DNA from: Mermis nigrescens
Lineage: Eukaryota; Nematoda; Enoplea; Mermithida; Mermithidae
Length of the DNA stretch: 64,000 nt
Direction: 5' to 3'
Assembly (NCBI GenBank): GCA_036768485.1
Contig: JAVLUZ010000404.1
Span: forward strand, 62,001 to 126,000
Position numbers and translations under genes: made by a program. The notes below the pieces were generated by a model. That model saw nothing but the letters and a program-made list of their open reading frames with translations, did not search any database and was not told the DNA's origin. Shown here piece by piece: positions 52,721-64,000 of this stretch (its first letter is position 1; the number at the start of each line of letters is the position of its first letter).

Positions 52721-53193
52721 AATAAATAATACTTTATTACTAACTGTATGTACTTCAGTAGCAAGCAAATCCTACGTTTTGAACATATATCAAAAAAATG
52801 TTTATAGGCGCTTTGCAAACACCGTTTTTCCCAGCGATTTGGTTGACATTATAGACCGAACCCAAAATTTTTCCATTTTTTCCGACTTTTTCCACATTTT
52901 CTGAGGGTCTAAAAACGTTCAAAATAGAACCACGCCTATGTTGAAAAATCAGTGTTTTTACGTGGAAAATTTTATGTACACATGCAATAGCGGTGTTTGA
53001 TGCACTTTTGTATAAAAATTTTGGCTCTACAAGAATATCACAATCAGTAACGTTATTTATGTTGAAACTTAATTTCCTTCCTTCGAGTAAAGCATTTTAG
53101 CCAATTCTGAAGTCGTTTTTGACAATTAAAATTATAACTTATCAAATGGCACGAAGCTGCTAGAAAATTTTGAAATTTTCGCTCAAAAACTGT

Positions 53194-53720
53194 GCAGAAG
53201 GTAAGGATTTTCAATCGTAGTGGAGTTCCAGGACCAGATTATCGATAAAAATGTTACGATTGGAGGCCACGCGCGGCTCAAACATCAGTAACAAGTAAGA
53301 ATTAAATCAATTTGGGCGCAACGCCGAACAATTTTTAGTTTCACCTCTCTGAAACGCATCTTTGCATTACAAAAACTAACCGAATCCGTGCAGAAGATAA
53401 GGATTTTCAATCGTAGTAAAGTTCTAGATCAAATTTCCGATAAAAATGCTGCAGTTGGCCTATAGGCGCGGCTCAAATATTAATAACGAAAAAATAAATC
53501 AATTGAAAAATTTTGTAGTTTCACTCCTCTCAAAACGCATTTTTGCATTACAAAAACTAACCGAATCTGTGCAGAAGATAAGGATTTTCAATCGTAGTGA
53601 AGTTCTAGACCAGATTGTCGATAAAAATGCTGCAATTGGCAAGGGCGGCGGCTTAAGGATTACTAATAAGTAAGATTTAATCAATTCGGGCAGGCGCCTA
53701 AAATTCTTGAAGTTTTAACT
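53194..53720 (+). repeat. tandem repeat, about three units of 181-196 bp
   Basis: GCAGAAGATAAGGATTTTCA starts units at about 53194, 53390 and 53571. Each unit continues with GATAAAAATG, GCGGCTCAAA-like text and AAACGCATTTTTGCATTACA. A partial fourth unit ends near 53755. Confidence 0.85.
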
Positions 53721-54129
53721 CTCTAAAACGCATTTTTAACATTACAAAAAGTTTCCACAAATGCCAACCAAGCCCAAAAATTTTTCCAGTCGCCAAAATT
53801 TTGGTTGACAAATAGACCAAAAAGTGGAAAAAAACGGTGTTTGCAAACGTCTATGAAACTGATAAAAACAATTAGATGGTGTGTAAAGCTGTGTATTTCT
53901 GCACTCTGATATTAAGTGAATAAATAAATGAATGAATGAATGATTTATTACGGAAGCACGAAACTTATTTGGATATATATAGTTATAACTTAACACTTAG
54001 GTCTTAACTGCCTGAACGAAAGTAGTAGTTGGGGGTATATGCTATGATAATCATTATAACTTGCTGTTTAAGTTTTGAAAATTCTCCTGAATTCTCCTAG
54101 ATTTTCAGGATTCTCCTGAATTCTCTGAC

Positions 54130-54222
54130 TAGTGATCGAGCCGGGGCCCCCGCCGCGGCAATCCCCGGCCATTTTGAGCATCCCCAGCCCCAGCCGGGCA
54201 AGGTCAAAAATTGGCCGGGGCG
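54130..54222. repeat. GC-rich modular element, CCCCGGCC core
   Basis: It begins AGTGATCGAGCCGGGGCCCC and ends GGTCAAAAATTGGCCGGGGC. It follows a cluster of TTCTCCTGAATTCTCCT text (54075-54125). Confidence 0.6.
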
Positions 54223-54864
54223 AAAGAGTTAGTGTAATTCGTATTTTGATACAGGCTGTGATACTGGCACTTATTTATCAATGAGCAAGTATTAATTTTG
54301 AGAACTGTACTGATTAGACCATATGTATACTTACTTAATCCTCTACTGAGAAAATGTTCAGGAAAATCTGCATGTTTTTGATTCCTCCACTTAACTTACT
54401 TAAACTAAATGCTACTTTTAACTCATTCATTCATAGCCATGGCTAAAAGATTTAGAGTTGACAAATACGTTCTATTTCTAGTTGGAAATTGTGCGTTTTT
54501 GACAAGCTATTTTTACAAAAAACACTTTTACATTCAATTGAATGGGAACCACGGGCTTTAAAACGCGTTTCTTTTGTAATAGTTATTAGGATGGAGGTTA
54601 ATTGTAGGCGAATGTAAACTATGCTACAGAATTGCGTCCGATCCGGATAAGCTTAATATGTCTCAAATAGTTTCCTAAGGTCCAATAGTTGAGGGGGGTG
54701 AAATCCCAAATTGGAGGGCCAGAAAATTAAGTGGTGGACTATTATTAGCCGACTCTATTTTGTTGTACGAGCCTCTTGTGCTTGTACAAAGATCTCCGGA
54801 AAGGTCTTTGTATGAGCTAACAAATTTTTTGTAGCTATATTATATAAATATATTTTCAAACATT

Positions 54865-56190
54865 TTTGCTTACTATAATATGGTACAGTAGCGATTTCAG
54901 TGTGGTAAAACAGGGTCTTTTGACCTTTGATTGTATATTTTAGCTAATTTCTGGGTTTCTAACGCCAAAAATTACTAAAATTGTCTCAAAACAGCGCAAA
55001 GCGCCTAAAAATTTGACATTTTTCCATTCTAAATACAGTCGAACTTGCTTAATGCGTACACCCAAGGGACCAAGCCCTTCTGTATGCATTATCCGAGTGC
55101 ACGCATTATCCGAATACCCCGGATTTTAACAAGGAATACACTATTATGCGATAAAATCATTTTTTAGGAAAAATATAGCAATACAAGTCTGCTTTAACAT
55201 ATTTTCACGCTTAAAGTCACAAAAATTTTCGATATCATTCATCTCGCTGAACAACTTTGTGTCACAATTGTCCTGTGCCATTAAATTCGTATGTTCGATA
55301 TACTCAGTTTTAAATCCTGATAGCTCGGAACCGTTTCTGTTTCTCCTAGATCGTCCAGGTCACGAAACTAAATATTAAGCACATTTTAAAAACAAATAGG
55401 CGCAACACTCATCTCGATGTGCCTAAAGTTTTCACATAACCACAGAACTTGCGGTGATTTGTCAACATTTTTAAATTTGTCCCCAGAGAAACTTCGTTTT
55501 TGAAAACGCCATGACCAATCAAAAATAACAATTCGTTTAGGCTTAATATCCTTAAAACTTTAGAATTCTAAGCTTTTCAAAAGAAAGCTAAAGATCCAGA
55601 CTAAAAATTATACACATTTGAGAAAACAGGCTCGCACAACACATAAGTCAATTTGACTCAAAGTACTCGTATAAACAAGGAACTTTAGTAGAAAAGAAAA
55701 TGTATCAAAATTTAAAATGATGCACATCAAAGATTGCAGAGAGACGCAAACATTTTGAGCTGATCGCTATTATCTGAGGTGAAAAAATACATGTTGTATG
55801 CATTAAGCCGGGTAGTTTAACATGCAGGCATGGGCCCATGGATGAAATTGGCTGTACGCAATACGCATTAACCGAGTACGCATTATCCCATGCTATTGCC
55901 TTATGTTTTACATGGCCTTTCGGTCCGGACCTAGCAATACTGTACTCATTATGCGAGAAAACGCATTATCCGGTGTACGCATTATCGAAGTTCGACTGTA
56001 CAAATTTTGCCCTTTTAAAGATATATAGGACAGACAGGTTTTCAAATCAGAGCGAAGCGCCGAAAATTTTTCGAATTTACCACCTTTTTACAGTTTTTAT
56101 CTTCTTAAAAATCTTTGTACATGTACAAAGATTGTCCTGAAAAGTCTTTGTACATCGGGAAAAATCTTTGGCGGGTACAAAAAAACACTG
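54865..56190 (+). mobile_element. family B MITE interrupted by a pogo-like insertion
   Basis: The left part (to 55035) and right part (from 55999) join into continuous family B text ending AAAAAAACACTG. The break falls at a TA dinucleotide. The 5' terminus is missing. A further family B fragment follows directly at 56190-56340. Confidence 0.7.
55036..55998. mobile_element. pogo/Tc1-like non-autonomous element (963 bp)
   Basis: Termini CAGTCGAACTTGC and the complement of CGAAGTTCGACTG are flanked by TA on both sides (55034-55035, 55999-56000). The empty site can be read from family B consensus. Subterminal zones carry repeated CGCATTATCCGA-like 12-mers on both sides. No transposase frame was seen. 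Confidence 0.85.
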
Positions 56191-56764
56191 TTTTGTACAT
56201 GCAAATTTTTGTATACTTTAATATGGTACAGTAATGATTTCGATGTGGTAGAACATATTCGACCTTTAGTAGTGTATTTGGCTAATTTTTGGGTTTCTGA
56301 ATATTTGACATTTTTCCATTTTTCCATTCTAAGCGCAGTGTTGCTTATTACAAGATTTAATTCGCATATTACAATTTTTGTAATATTTGTGATTTTGTAA
56401 GTACAAGTTGTTTTAGCTTTCTCAGTCGAGTTTTATGTGTGAATTCCATCAAAAGCTCATAGAAATTTCGGCACTTCGCGCCAAACTAATATTATCAACT
56501 AAATTCAGGCCGAATTATCACATTTAGAACCACAATTTTTTGTATTTGGCGAAGATTTTTGCTGATGTACAAAGACGTTTCAGGACCATCTTTGTACATG
56601 TACAAAGATTTTTGGAGAAAAAAACTGTAAAAAGGTGTAGAATTCCTTATTGCAAATTCTATTATTTTAAAGATTTTCAGGGGGTAAGCGGCTGCAAAAA
56701 TGGAGCCGCGTACCCCTTCCCCTGAAAATGGCCGAGAAATATACAAGTTACAGGGGTTTGGGCC

Positions 56765-56890
56765 ACCCCCATCGACGCTTTGAAGCCCTGAACTTCCTTG
56801 AAACCTCGGCCCCGGCAAGCCTCGGCGTTTTTGGAGCCTCGGCCTCGGCGCCGAGGGCGAAGCTGAAAAGTGCCGAGGCGCCGAGGGTTA
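56765..56890. repeat. GC-rich modular element, CCTCGGC core
   Basis: The arms are made of GCCTCGGC / GCCGAGG units. It is related to the element at 59211 but lacks the GATCACT end. Confidence 0.5.
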
Positions 56891-57299
56891 AAATCAAATT
56901 TGAATAAGTTTAATATATCCATTGAATATTAAATAATTAGAATGCATCTGCAGTATACGGGCTATTTTTTACCTAGACTCTTCTTGTGGTTTTAGTCGCG
57001 TACCCAGTTACACCAAGTTATATACAGCAAAGTGCCAATTTATTATTCATGCTCGCTACATGGATCGGAAATACGCATTCTCAAAGGGGTGAGGGAGGGT
57101 TATTACCGCCCTCTCAGGGTACCAGACTCAAGTCACTGTCAGACTGTCAGACGATTTTTGGTGAAAACCTTTTGAATATTTTCGAACTTAATTTTTACTA
57201 TGGCAAAGTGCAGCTAACTATTAGAATTTCCCGAAGTGATACAGTATTTTTGAATGTGAGTAAATAGACAAACTATCACTATAAAACATGCATGTAACA

Positions 57300-58190
57300 G
57301 CTCAAAATTTTCGGAAGGGGATCCTCGGAATACATGTAACAGCTAGAAATTTCGGGTAGGGGTCCCTGGCCATTTTTAGAAGGAGGGGGATTAGCGACTC
57401 TAATTCTATGTCAAAAATGGCAAAAGCACCTAAAAATAGCCAACAAAGCGCAAATTTTCGCCAAAAATGGGGAGGGTGGGTTAAAATTTCCTGACGATGC
57501 AGGGAAGGGTGAGGGGAGGACGTCCAACCCTGGGTGGGTGGGGAATTCTCCAAAGCCTCCTGTTACACGTATGGTTTTTGGCCATTTTTATGGGAGAGGG
57601 CATTTTCACGAATTTTCGGCCGAAAATCGCAAAAACGCACCTAAAAATGGCCAATAAATCCAGGTTTTGCCAAAAATCAATTTCGGCTCATGCATTTTTT
57701 GGAGCCATTTTCATACAATGTTAAAATACTTTCTTGGACAAAGTGATATTAATTCTATCGTTTTTTAGTATTTTTTAGAAAATTTCAAAAAATTTTCGGC
57801 GCTTCGCGCAAAATATCGCTAATATACTGTATTTAGATTGAAGCAGGGGCATTAAACACTCAAAAATCAATTTTTGTGTATCTAGGCATCTTTATACAGA
57901 TTTGAATATCTTTTGTATCGATTTATACTATTTTTAAAAGTTTTATGCAAAATAAGTACTATTCAATAACTTTGCACTTTTTTGCCGTTCAAAGATAAAA
58001 TTGACTAATTTATCCTGATGTTGCATTGGATTTCTAAGCACAGTAGTGCTTATTACAAAATTTAATTGGCATATTACAATATCTGTAATATTTCTGATTT
58101 TGTAGTACAAGTTGTTTTAGCTTTCTCAGTCGAGTTTTATGTGTAAATTTCATCAAAAGCTCAAAAAATTTCGGTCAGCCCGAATTATGA
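57300..58190 (-). repeat. family D repeat, inverse copy with family G unit
   Basis: 57620-58190 is the inverse of 39870-40480, including the block around CATCTTTATACAGATTTGAA and the GCGCTTCGCGC motif near 57799. 57300-57580 is a family G type unit. Confidence 0.6.
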
Positions 58191-58200
58191 CATTTAGGGC

Positions 58201-58589
58201 CACGGTTTTTTGTATTCGGCAAAGATTTTTCATAATGTACAAAGACTTTTCAGGACTGTCTTTGTACACGCACAAACATTTTTTGGAGAGACGAAAACTG
58301 TAAAAAGCTGTAAAATTCCCGGAAATTTTCGGCGCATCAGTAATTGTCTGTCCTATATATCTTTAAAATAGTAGAATTTGTATTTAGAATGGAAAAATGT
58401 CAAATATTCAGAAACCCAGGAATTAGCTAAGATACACTACCAAAGGTCAAAAAACCCTGTTTTACCACACTAAATCGCTACTGTACCATATTATAATAGT
58501 ACACAAAAATTTGCATGCACAAAATGTTCAAAGACTTTTGGATACCATCTTTGTACATGTAAAAAGGTATCTTGCACAAAAAAACACTG
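58201..58589 (-). mobile_element. family B hAT-like MITE (389 bp)
   Basis: The copy runs from CACGGTTTTTTGTATTCGG to CACAAAAAAACACTG. The flanking 8-mers TTTAGGGC / TTTAGGAT agree at 6 of 8. It is inserted in family D text. Confidence 0.75.
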
Positions 58590-59210
58590 TTTAGGATTGC
58601 ATGCCGGATGCAGGTCACACACTGGCAGTATGTAAAAATGTGTATGTTTAAAAATATATTTATGTAAAATATCTACAAAAATTTGTTCGCTCATACAAAC
58701 ACTACTTAATTTACTGGTCCCCCATTTTGGGATTTCACCCTTCCCTCAACTCTGGACCTTGGGAAACTATGATCGGAAAGTACAGTGCAGTTTCCGTCAT
58801 ATCACCTGCCAAACCAGAATTGGATGACCTAAAAAGCGTGTTTAAACATGCATTACTGCAAAAGCGAGCACAACAATGGCTACAGTTCTGTCTTTACTTA
58901 GCTTATTTCGTTTGTTCGTTTATTTCTTTGACACTTATTCTTATTTATAGTAATAAAAGTTTTTAAGTGCTTGTTCAGCCATATTTTTTATCAACTTTTC
59001 CAAGTCTTCAACGGCAACTTGTTAAATTAAGTATGCTTTCATGCTGCTGACTTTATTCAATAAATCCTTCACACATTTAATCTACTATTATTGAAAATAA
59101 GAATGAATTGTTTGACATTCGATAAAGTGTTTAATATTACGATTATTCTCTAGCTCATGTGCATACAAAATATTACAAGAGTACTACTTATGGGTATAGG
59201 TATATAAGCT

Positions 59211-59328
59211 TGACCCTCGGCATTACCCTCGGCCTCGGCCTCGGCCTCGGCCGAGGCAAGGATTTTAAGTCGCCTCGGCCTCGGCCGAGGCCGAGGGTCC
59301 AAAAAGTACCCTCGGTCCGATCACTGCT
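59211..59328. repeat. GC-rich modular element, CCTCGG core
   Basis: It is a palindrome-like run of CTCGGC / GCCGAG units, with an AAGGATTTTAAG spacer and the end GGTCCGATCACTGCT. Confidence 0.65.
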
Positions 59329-60037
59329 TGAAAGTCAGAAAATATTTGATCACCCTCCCCCATTTTTTGGCAAAAACCTGCGCTTTTTTGCTATTTTTAT
59401 GTGTTTTTACCATTTTTGATTTAGTCGCTAACCCCTCCTTCTAAAAATGGCGAGGGACCCCTATCCTAGATTTCCAGCCGTTACATGTATACTGAGGGAC
59501 CCTCATAAAACTTTAAGCGATTACATGCATGTTTTATTGTGATAGTTTTTCAATTTACTCTAGCTCACATTCTAAAATAATGTACCACTTCGTGAAATTC
59601 TAATAGATAGGTACACTTTTGCCATACTAAAAAATTAAGTTCAAAAAATTCAAAAGACTTTCACCAAAAATCGTCTGACAGTGACTTGTGTCTTGGACCC
59701 TGAGGGGGTTATAACCTTCCCCCTTATGGGAATGTGTGATGTCTCCTTTATTACAGCCAATACCTATTGCATCCAATCGCTACAGCAGCAGTAGCAGTAG
59801 CGAAGATTCAAATAATATAGTGTGCTAATAGTAGCGACATGACTTTATTGATGATTCAGACAATGAAACACTGAACTAAATTTGTTTTTTGTGACATAAA
59901 TAGTGATAAAACTTGATATGAAAAGGCGCACCTAACTTTGCGCTAACCATTTACTACTGAATGGAGCAGTCGCTCATTATTTCTTTTCCCATGCCCACCC
60001 CAAGTATGTGTCATGCAATAATATTTTCCTTGTCTGA

Positions 60038-60138
60038 CCCCGGCCAGCCTCGGCCCCGGCCCCGGGCCGGGGCCGGGGATTTTTCCAGCCCCGGTACCGC
60101 CCCGGCCCCGGCCAAAAAGTCGCCCCGGTCGATCACTA
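60038..60138. repeat. GC-rich modular element, CCCCGG core
   Basis: The arms are GGCCCCGG / CCGGGGCC with a GGATTTTTCC spacer, ending CCCGGTCGATCACTACT. It is followed by TTCTCCTG repeats to about 60290. Confidence 0.65.
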
Positions 60139-60290
60139 CTCCTGACATTTTAAAATTCTCCTGCATTCTCCTGCATGTTTACAGCTTCTCCTGAAATTTC
60201 TCCTGAAAAGCCCATTCTCCTGCTCCTGCTCCTGAAAATTTTAGATTCTCCTGAATTCAGGAGAATTCTCCTGCACCTGGCAACCCTGCC
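60139..60290 (+). repeat. degenerate TTCTCCTGAAAA repeat cluster
   Basis: CTCCTG occurs about ten times with A/T spacers. Similar clusters lie at 52165-52255 and 54075-54125. Confidence 0.65.
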
Positions 60291-60679
60291 GCCAAATTTC
60301 TGAACAAGGCATTCGGTTAACATCATACAGTAAACAATATGTGATCGTTTTTGTGCGAAGTTATATACCTGCTGTTTCTGTCTATATATTTTTCAAAATG
60401 ACAATATATTCCATCGCTCCATTACGGTTTTTATTGTTGTGCGTTATCATAGGTAGCGCGTTAGCGCGCACCCATAATATACTTGGGTACCCCCAACATA
60501 TGTCCCCCCTCACAGCTATAAGGGCACACATCTGAGAGGTGCGGTTTTCTTAAAAAGGTAGATAATAAAAAAACTTAGTGCTCCCATTTTTTTCTTGTTT
60601 ACACTCAATACCGAGCGCGTCGTGAGTGTGTAAAGTTTACACTAAAAATTCAAATAATTTGCGGAGGGCCCATTTTTTT

Positions 60680-61640
60680 AAAATGTTTTTCCTAATTAGT
60701 AGGTTACGAATCTATTCTCAAAATTTCTTTACACTCATTGGTTGTTGCACAGGAGTGTAAATTAGACGGTTTTTTACTGTTTTCATGTGCAAGAGCATAT
60801 CTAACTCAGTTTTACATTCTATGCAGTCTGATTGGTTTCAAAAGGTAGACGGTTAAAAAATCTAGGGGGAACGTTTTTTAATTTTTTTAAAAAGTAATAT
60901 TTTCGAATTTAGAGGCGGTTTATTGTAAAGAGTCTTGGACAAAAAAATATTTTTTCCCTGATATATTTTCCACTTGGTAGACAGAACGTGGTAACTACCT
61001 TTAAAATGTGCCTCGTCTTAAGCGCTACACGTCAAAATTTATTCTCTTTCTTTACAATCAATATTGCGTTATTTGTGCAAGTGTAAACTTAACACTGCAA
61101 AAAATTTTCCGATCATAGCGTCGTGGATGATTAATTTTTTGAAAATGTTTTCCCTAATTAGTAGGTTACGAATCTGGTCTTAAAATGTCTTTACACTCAT
61201 TGGTTGTTGCACAGGAGTGTAAATTAGACGGTTTTTCACTGTATTCATGTGCAAGAGCATATCTAACTCAGTTTTATATTCTATGCAGTCTGACTGGCTT
61301 CAAAAGGCAGACGGTTATAAAATCTAGGGGAAACTTTTTTTATTTTTTCTTAAAAGTAATATTTTTGAATTTAGAGGCGGTTTATTGTAAAGAGTCTGAG
61401 ACAAAAAAATTTTTCCCTGCCATATTCTCCACTTAGTAGAAAGAACGTGGTAACTACCTTTAGAATCTACCTCGTCTTAAGCGCTACACGTCAAAATTTA
61501 TTTTGTTTCTTCACAATCAATATTGCGTTATTAGTGCAGGTGTAAACTTTACACTGAAAAATTTTTTCCACCCAGAGCGTCGTGGATGATGAATTTTTTT
61601 AAAATGTTCTCTGTGAGGTCAGAATAACGAATCTGACCTT
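60680..61640 (+). repeat. tandem duplication, unit about 462 bp
   Basis: CCTAATTAGTAGGTTACGAA begins units at about 60691 and 61153, which stay near-identical through TTACACTCATTGGTTGTTGC, AGACGGTT and GCGCTACACGTCAAAATTTA. A truncated third unit starts near 61608. Confidence 0.85.
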
Positions 61641-61953
61641 CAAACTTTTCTACAATCAATACAAAGTACCAGGGGTTTAAACTTTACACTCTAGTGAATG
61701 AGTAAAAAAACAGAGTTTGTCCAAGATTTCTCTGCCAACTTTTTCGGTTATGAGTTAAGATAGTTTAAATAAATAAAAATAAAGTAACTTTTAAGGGCTA
61801 CACGTCAAAGCATACCGCGTTCAAAAAACGTAATATTGAGTTGTTTATGGGGGTGTAAAGTTCGAAATCTGAGGTGTAAAATGGGCGAAAAAAAACAGAT
61901 TTTTCGTATTTAATTGGCAAATCATATCAAATATTTTGCGGAACATAAGTTTT

Positions 61954-62386
61954 GCACATACAAACGTACTACAATCAAAGGGCTACAAACTGGCCCAAAC
62001 CGAATTTATTTACACTCAATGGGGCGTTCGTTTCAGATTTTTAAAGTTTACAATGTGGTGGACAGTGGAAAATACGTATTTGTCCATATTTTTGTTCGCC
62101 ACCCCTTAAAAGGTACTTTAGTTTTATCCTATCTCGACCTACTCCCGACTTCTTCACTTCATATTTTTGTTCGCCACCCCTTAGAAAGTACTTTATTTTT
62201 ATCCTATTCGACCTCTCCCGACTTCTGAACAGAGAGAGTGGCGAACAAAAAATATGGACAAACACGTATTTTTCACTGTCCACCACATTGTAAACTTTAA
62301 AAATCTGAACCTAACGCCCCATTGAGTGTAAATAAATTCGGTTTGGGCCAGTTTGTAGCCCTTTGATTGTAGTACGTTTGTATGTG
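61954..62386. repeat. inverted repeat, arms about 148 bp
   Basis: 61954-62101 is repeated inverted at 62238-62386, with only a few differences (shared CTACAATCAAAGGGCTACAA). The 136-bp loop contains a second, direct duplication beginning GCCACCCCTTA. Confidence 0.9.
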
Positions 62387-62599
62387 TCAAGCTTATGTTT
62401 GTAAACTTTATACTGAAAAAATTTTTTGGGAAAAAATCGTTTTGGGTTTTTTTGAAACAAATGAAAAAAAAACCGATTGATTGCCCCAGATGTACAGTCG
62501 CCCGGGACCACCTTCCCCTAAAAATTATCATATTTTTCATTCCATTCCCACACATATTTTTAATCAAAATCCGGGATAGGAAAATGGGCACTCGAGCTT

Positions 62600-64000
62600 A
62601 AAACGACTTGAGTACGAATTGGTATGTGTTATCATATCTTACGTGTCTTAAAAGATCATATGTGTGTGTCTCATATTTGTGCCTGTCTCGTTTGTACATA
62701 CCTTTACCGTAAGCTTTTGCCCATAGGCCTATTGTCGTATTCATAGATCCTTTTCATATCTCTTGGTTCGTGTTGTTACGCCTCTTTTCGCGTCATTAAA
62801 ACTGCGTGCGAGCGCAGTTTTGACTGCACTTTAAGATTCTACATTTTACAATTAGTTTTTGAGCCTGAGAGCCTCTCCGCCAGCTTCCGCGCTGAGCGTA
62901 TCTTTGTTTTCTTTTCGTCGTCGTACGTGAACAGACTCCGTACGTGCCTTTTTATCTGCTTGGCTGCAAAACTCGTCTGTTAGTTTTCATGCGTAGTGTG
63001 CACGCTTCTTTTCGCCGTACGCTTTGTTTTTAATCATTCGTGTTTGTGCCAATTGGCATCAGTTGTATGCCTTCGGCAGGGTTGATTTTACCCGATTAAG
63101 GTAACACGACGGTCGGCAGCATGTATCCTCCATGCTGTCGCTTTTTAATTGCTTCATAATTTTTCTGTCCAAAAAATATTGTTAAAAATTAATTATTTAA
63201 TTAACGATGCTGGGCTCGGTTGAATTTCCGTGCTGTTGAATTCTCTCCTTGTGCTACACTATACTTAGGAACCCTTAATATTTTCAAGCACCGGAATTTG
63301 GTCCAAAACAAGTTAAATAATAATCTTTTTGGGCCCTCAATTAGGTTTCCGGGGAACTTACTTTAATTAGGTACCTACTTAATCTCTGACAGGACGCGGA
63401 ATAGTGCTATTCCAGGATAAAACAGTGGGATACGAGGGCGGAATAAAATGTTTTGGTATTACAGAAAGCGGAATAAACAGTAATATTCCAGGAATAAAGT
63501 TGGTATGACATAACACGGAATAGCGCCGTTCCAGGCGCTAACCTCGGGATAAAACGGCGGAATAAAAATAAGCGGTATGACAGAAGGCAGAATAAGTTAT
63601 CTCGGGAATAAAAACGGCCGCTTTTATTCCGCCATTTTATACCTGGTCGGAGCAGGTATAAGACAGCGGAATAGTAGTAAAAATCGTTTCTAAAGCGATT
63701 TTAAAAGAAGTAAATGTGTTAAAAATTTTTAATTGGATAGGCAATTGATTCCTCTTTATCTAGAAATTTAATTTGGTTGCTGTCGTTTGTAATACGATCA
63801 AAACAGATACAGAAAATTTTCTAGTTGCGCGTTTGCCCCATGAGTGCGGCTCGTCTTGTTGAGCTCTCGACAAAATTGATTTTTTATGATTTTTCGATCA
63901 TGCAATATTTAATACCTCCAGTAAAGTTATTAAAAAAATTAATGCAGTAGGTAGTGTGTATAATTAACAAGTTGACATCAAGATTCGCAAATGAGTACCT
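62600..64000. other. unassigned region with a GGAATA-rich hairpin cluster
   Basis: No gene is recognised. 62798-62821 is a 9-bp-stem hairpin (AAAACTGCG / CGCAGTTTT). 63395-63690 has about ten GGAATA or GGGATAAAA motifs, some forming palindromes such as GGAATAGTGCTATTCC. 62700-63130 is less AT-rich and could be the start of another gene or an LTR; neither can be shown. Confidence 0.35.

Noticed and set aside
60341..60535. Frame with a hydrophobic, signal-like segment
   Set aside because: It runs into repeat shared with 26440-26500 and shows no conservation signal.
60680..61640. CRISPR-like repeat array
   Set aside because: Units of about 462 bp without spacer structure in a eukaryotic context are a tandem duplication, not CRISPR.
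62700..63130. Candidate LTR or 5' UTR
   Set aside because: Less AT-rich, but no paired LTR, primer-binding site or downstream coding frame lies within the window.

Overview
The window is animal (invertebrate-type) nuclear DNA: AT-rich, intron-rich and packed with short non-autonomous transposons. It holds no bacterial-style gene layout and no long intact transposase or reverse transcriptase. The species cannot be named from what is visible. One host protein gene is present and could be assembled completely by hand. Most of the small open frames in the window are chance frames or shadows inside repeats.

The host gene lies on the minus strand from the start codon at 47608 to the stop at 6830. 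It encodes an AGAP / centaurin-gamma type Arf GTPase-activating protein. Sixteen coding exons (2,682 nt, 893 residues plus stop) join with consistent phase at all 15 junctions. They give the family's domain order: Ras-like GTPase domain (exons 2-5), low-complexity linker (exons 6-8), PH domain (exons 9-12), ArfGAP zinc finger (exons 12-14), ankyrin repeats (exons 15-16). Coding exons fill under 7% of a 40.8 kb gene; the introns are filled with mobile elements. Intron 2 appears to be a GC-AG intron.

Layout. 1-6.8 kb: 3' flank of the gene, with a tRNA-like gene (568-640) and a cluster of 'family A' elements, some nested in each other. 6.8-47.6 kb: the AGAP gene. Its largest intron (16374-28350) contains a 1.4 kb hAT-like element and a 4.7 kb giant foldback element (19423-24125). 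The foldback has a perfect 8-bp target duplication and two divergently oriented copies of a small C2H2-finger gene. 47.6-62.6 kb: repeat-dominated upstream flank with hAT-like MITEs, a Tc1/mariner-like foldback MITE, a pogo-like insertion, GC-rich modular elements and tandem repeats. 62.6-64 kb: no repeat family recognised except a GGAATA-rich hairpin cluster.

The main biology beyond the AGAP gene is the mobile-element population. At least seven families of 0.15-1.4 kb elements were delimited by terminal inverted repeats and 8-bp target-site duplications, as in hAT-type transposition. A hairpin-forming motif (GGCGCGAAGCGCCGAAAA and variants) recurs inside several otherwise dissimilar families. 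All boundaries were read by eye, so single-base errors are possible; family names A-K are local labels.
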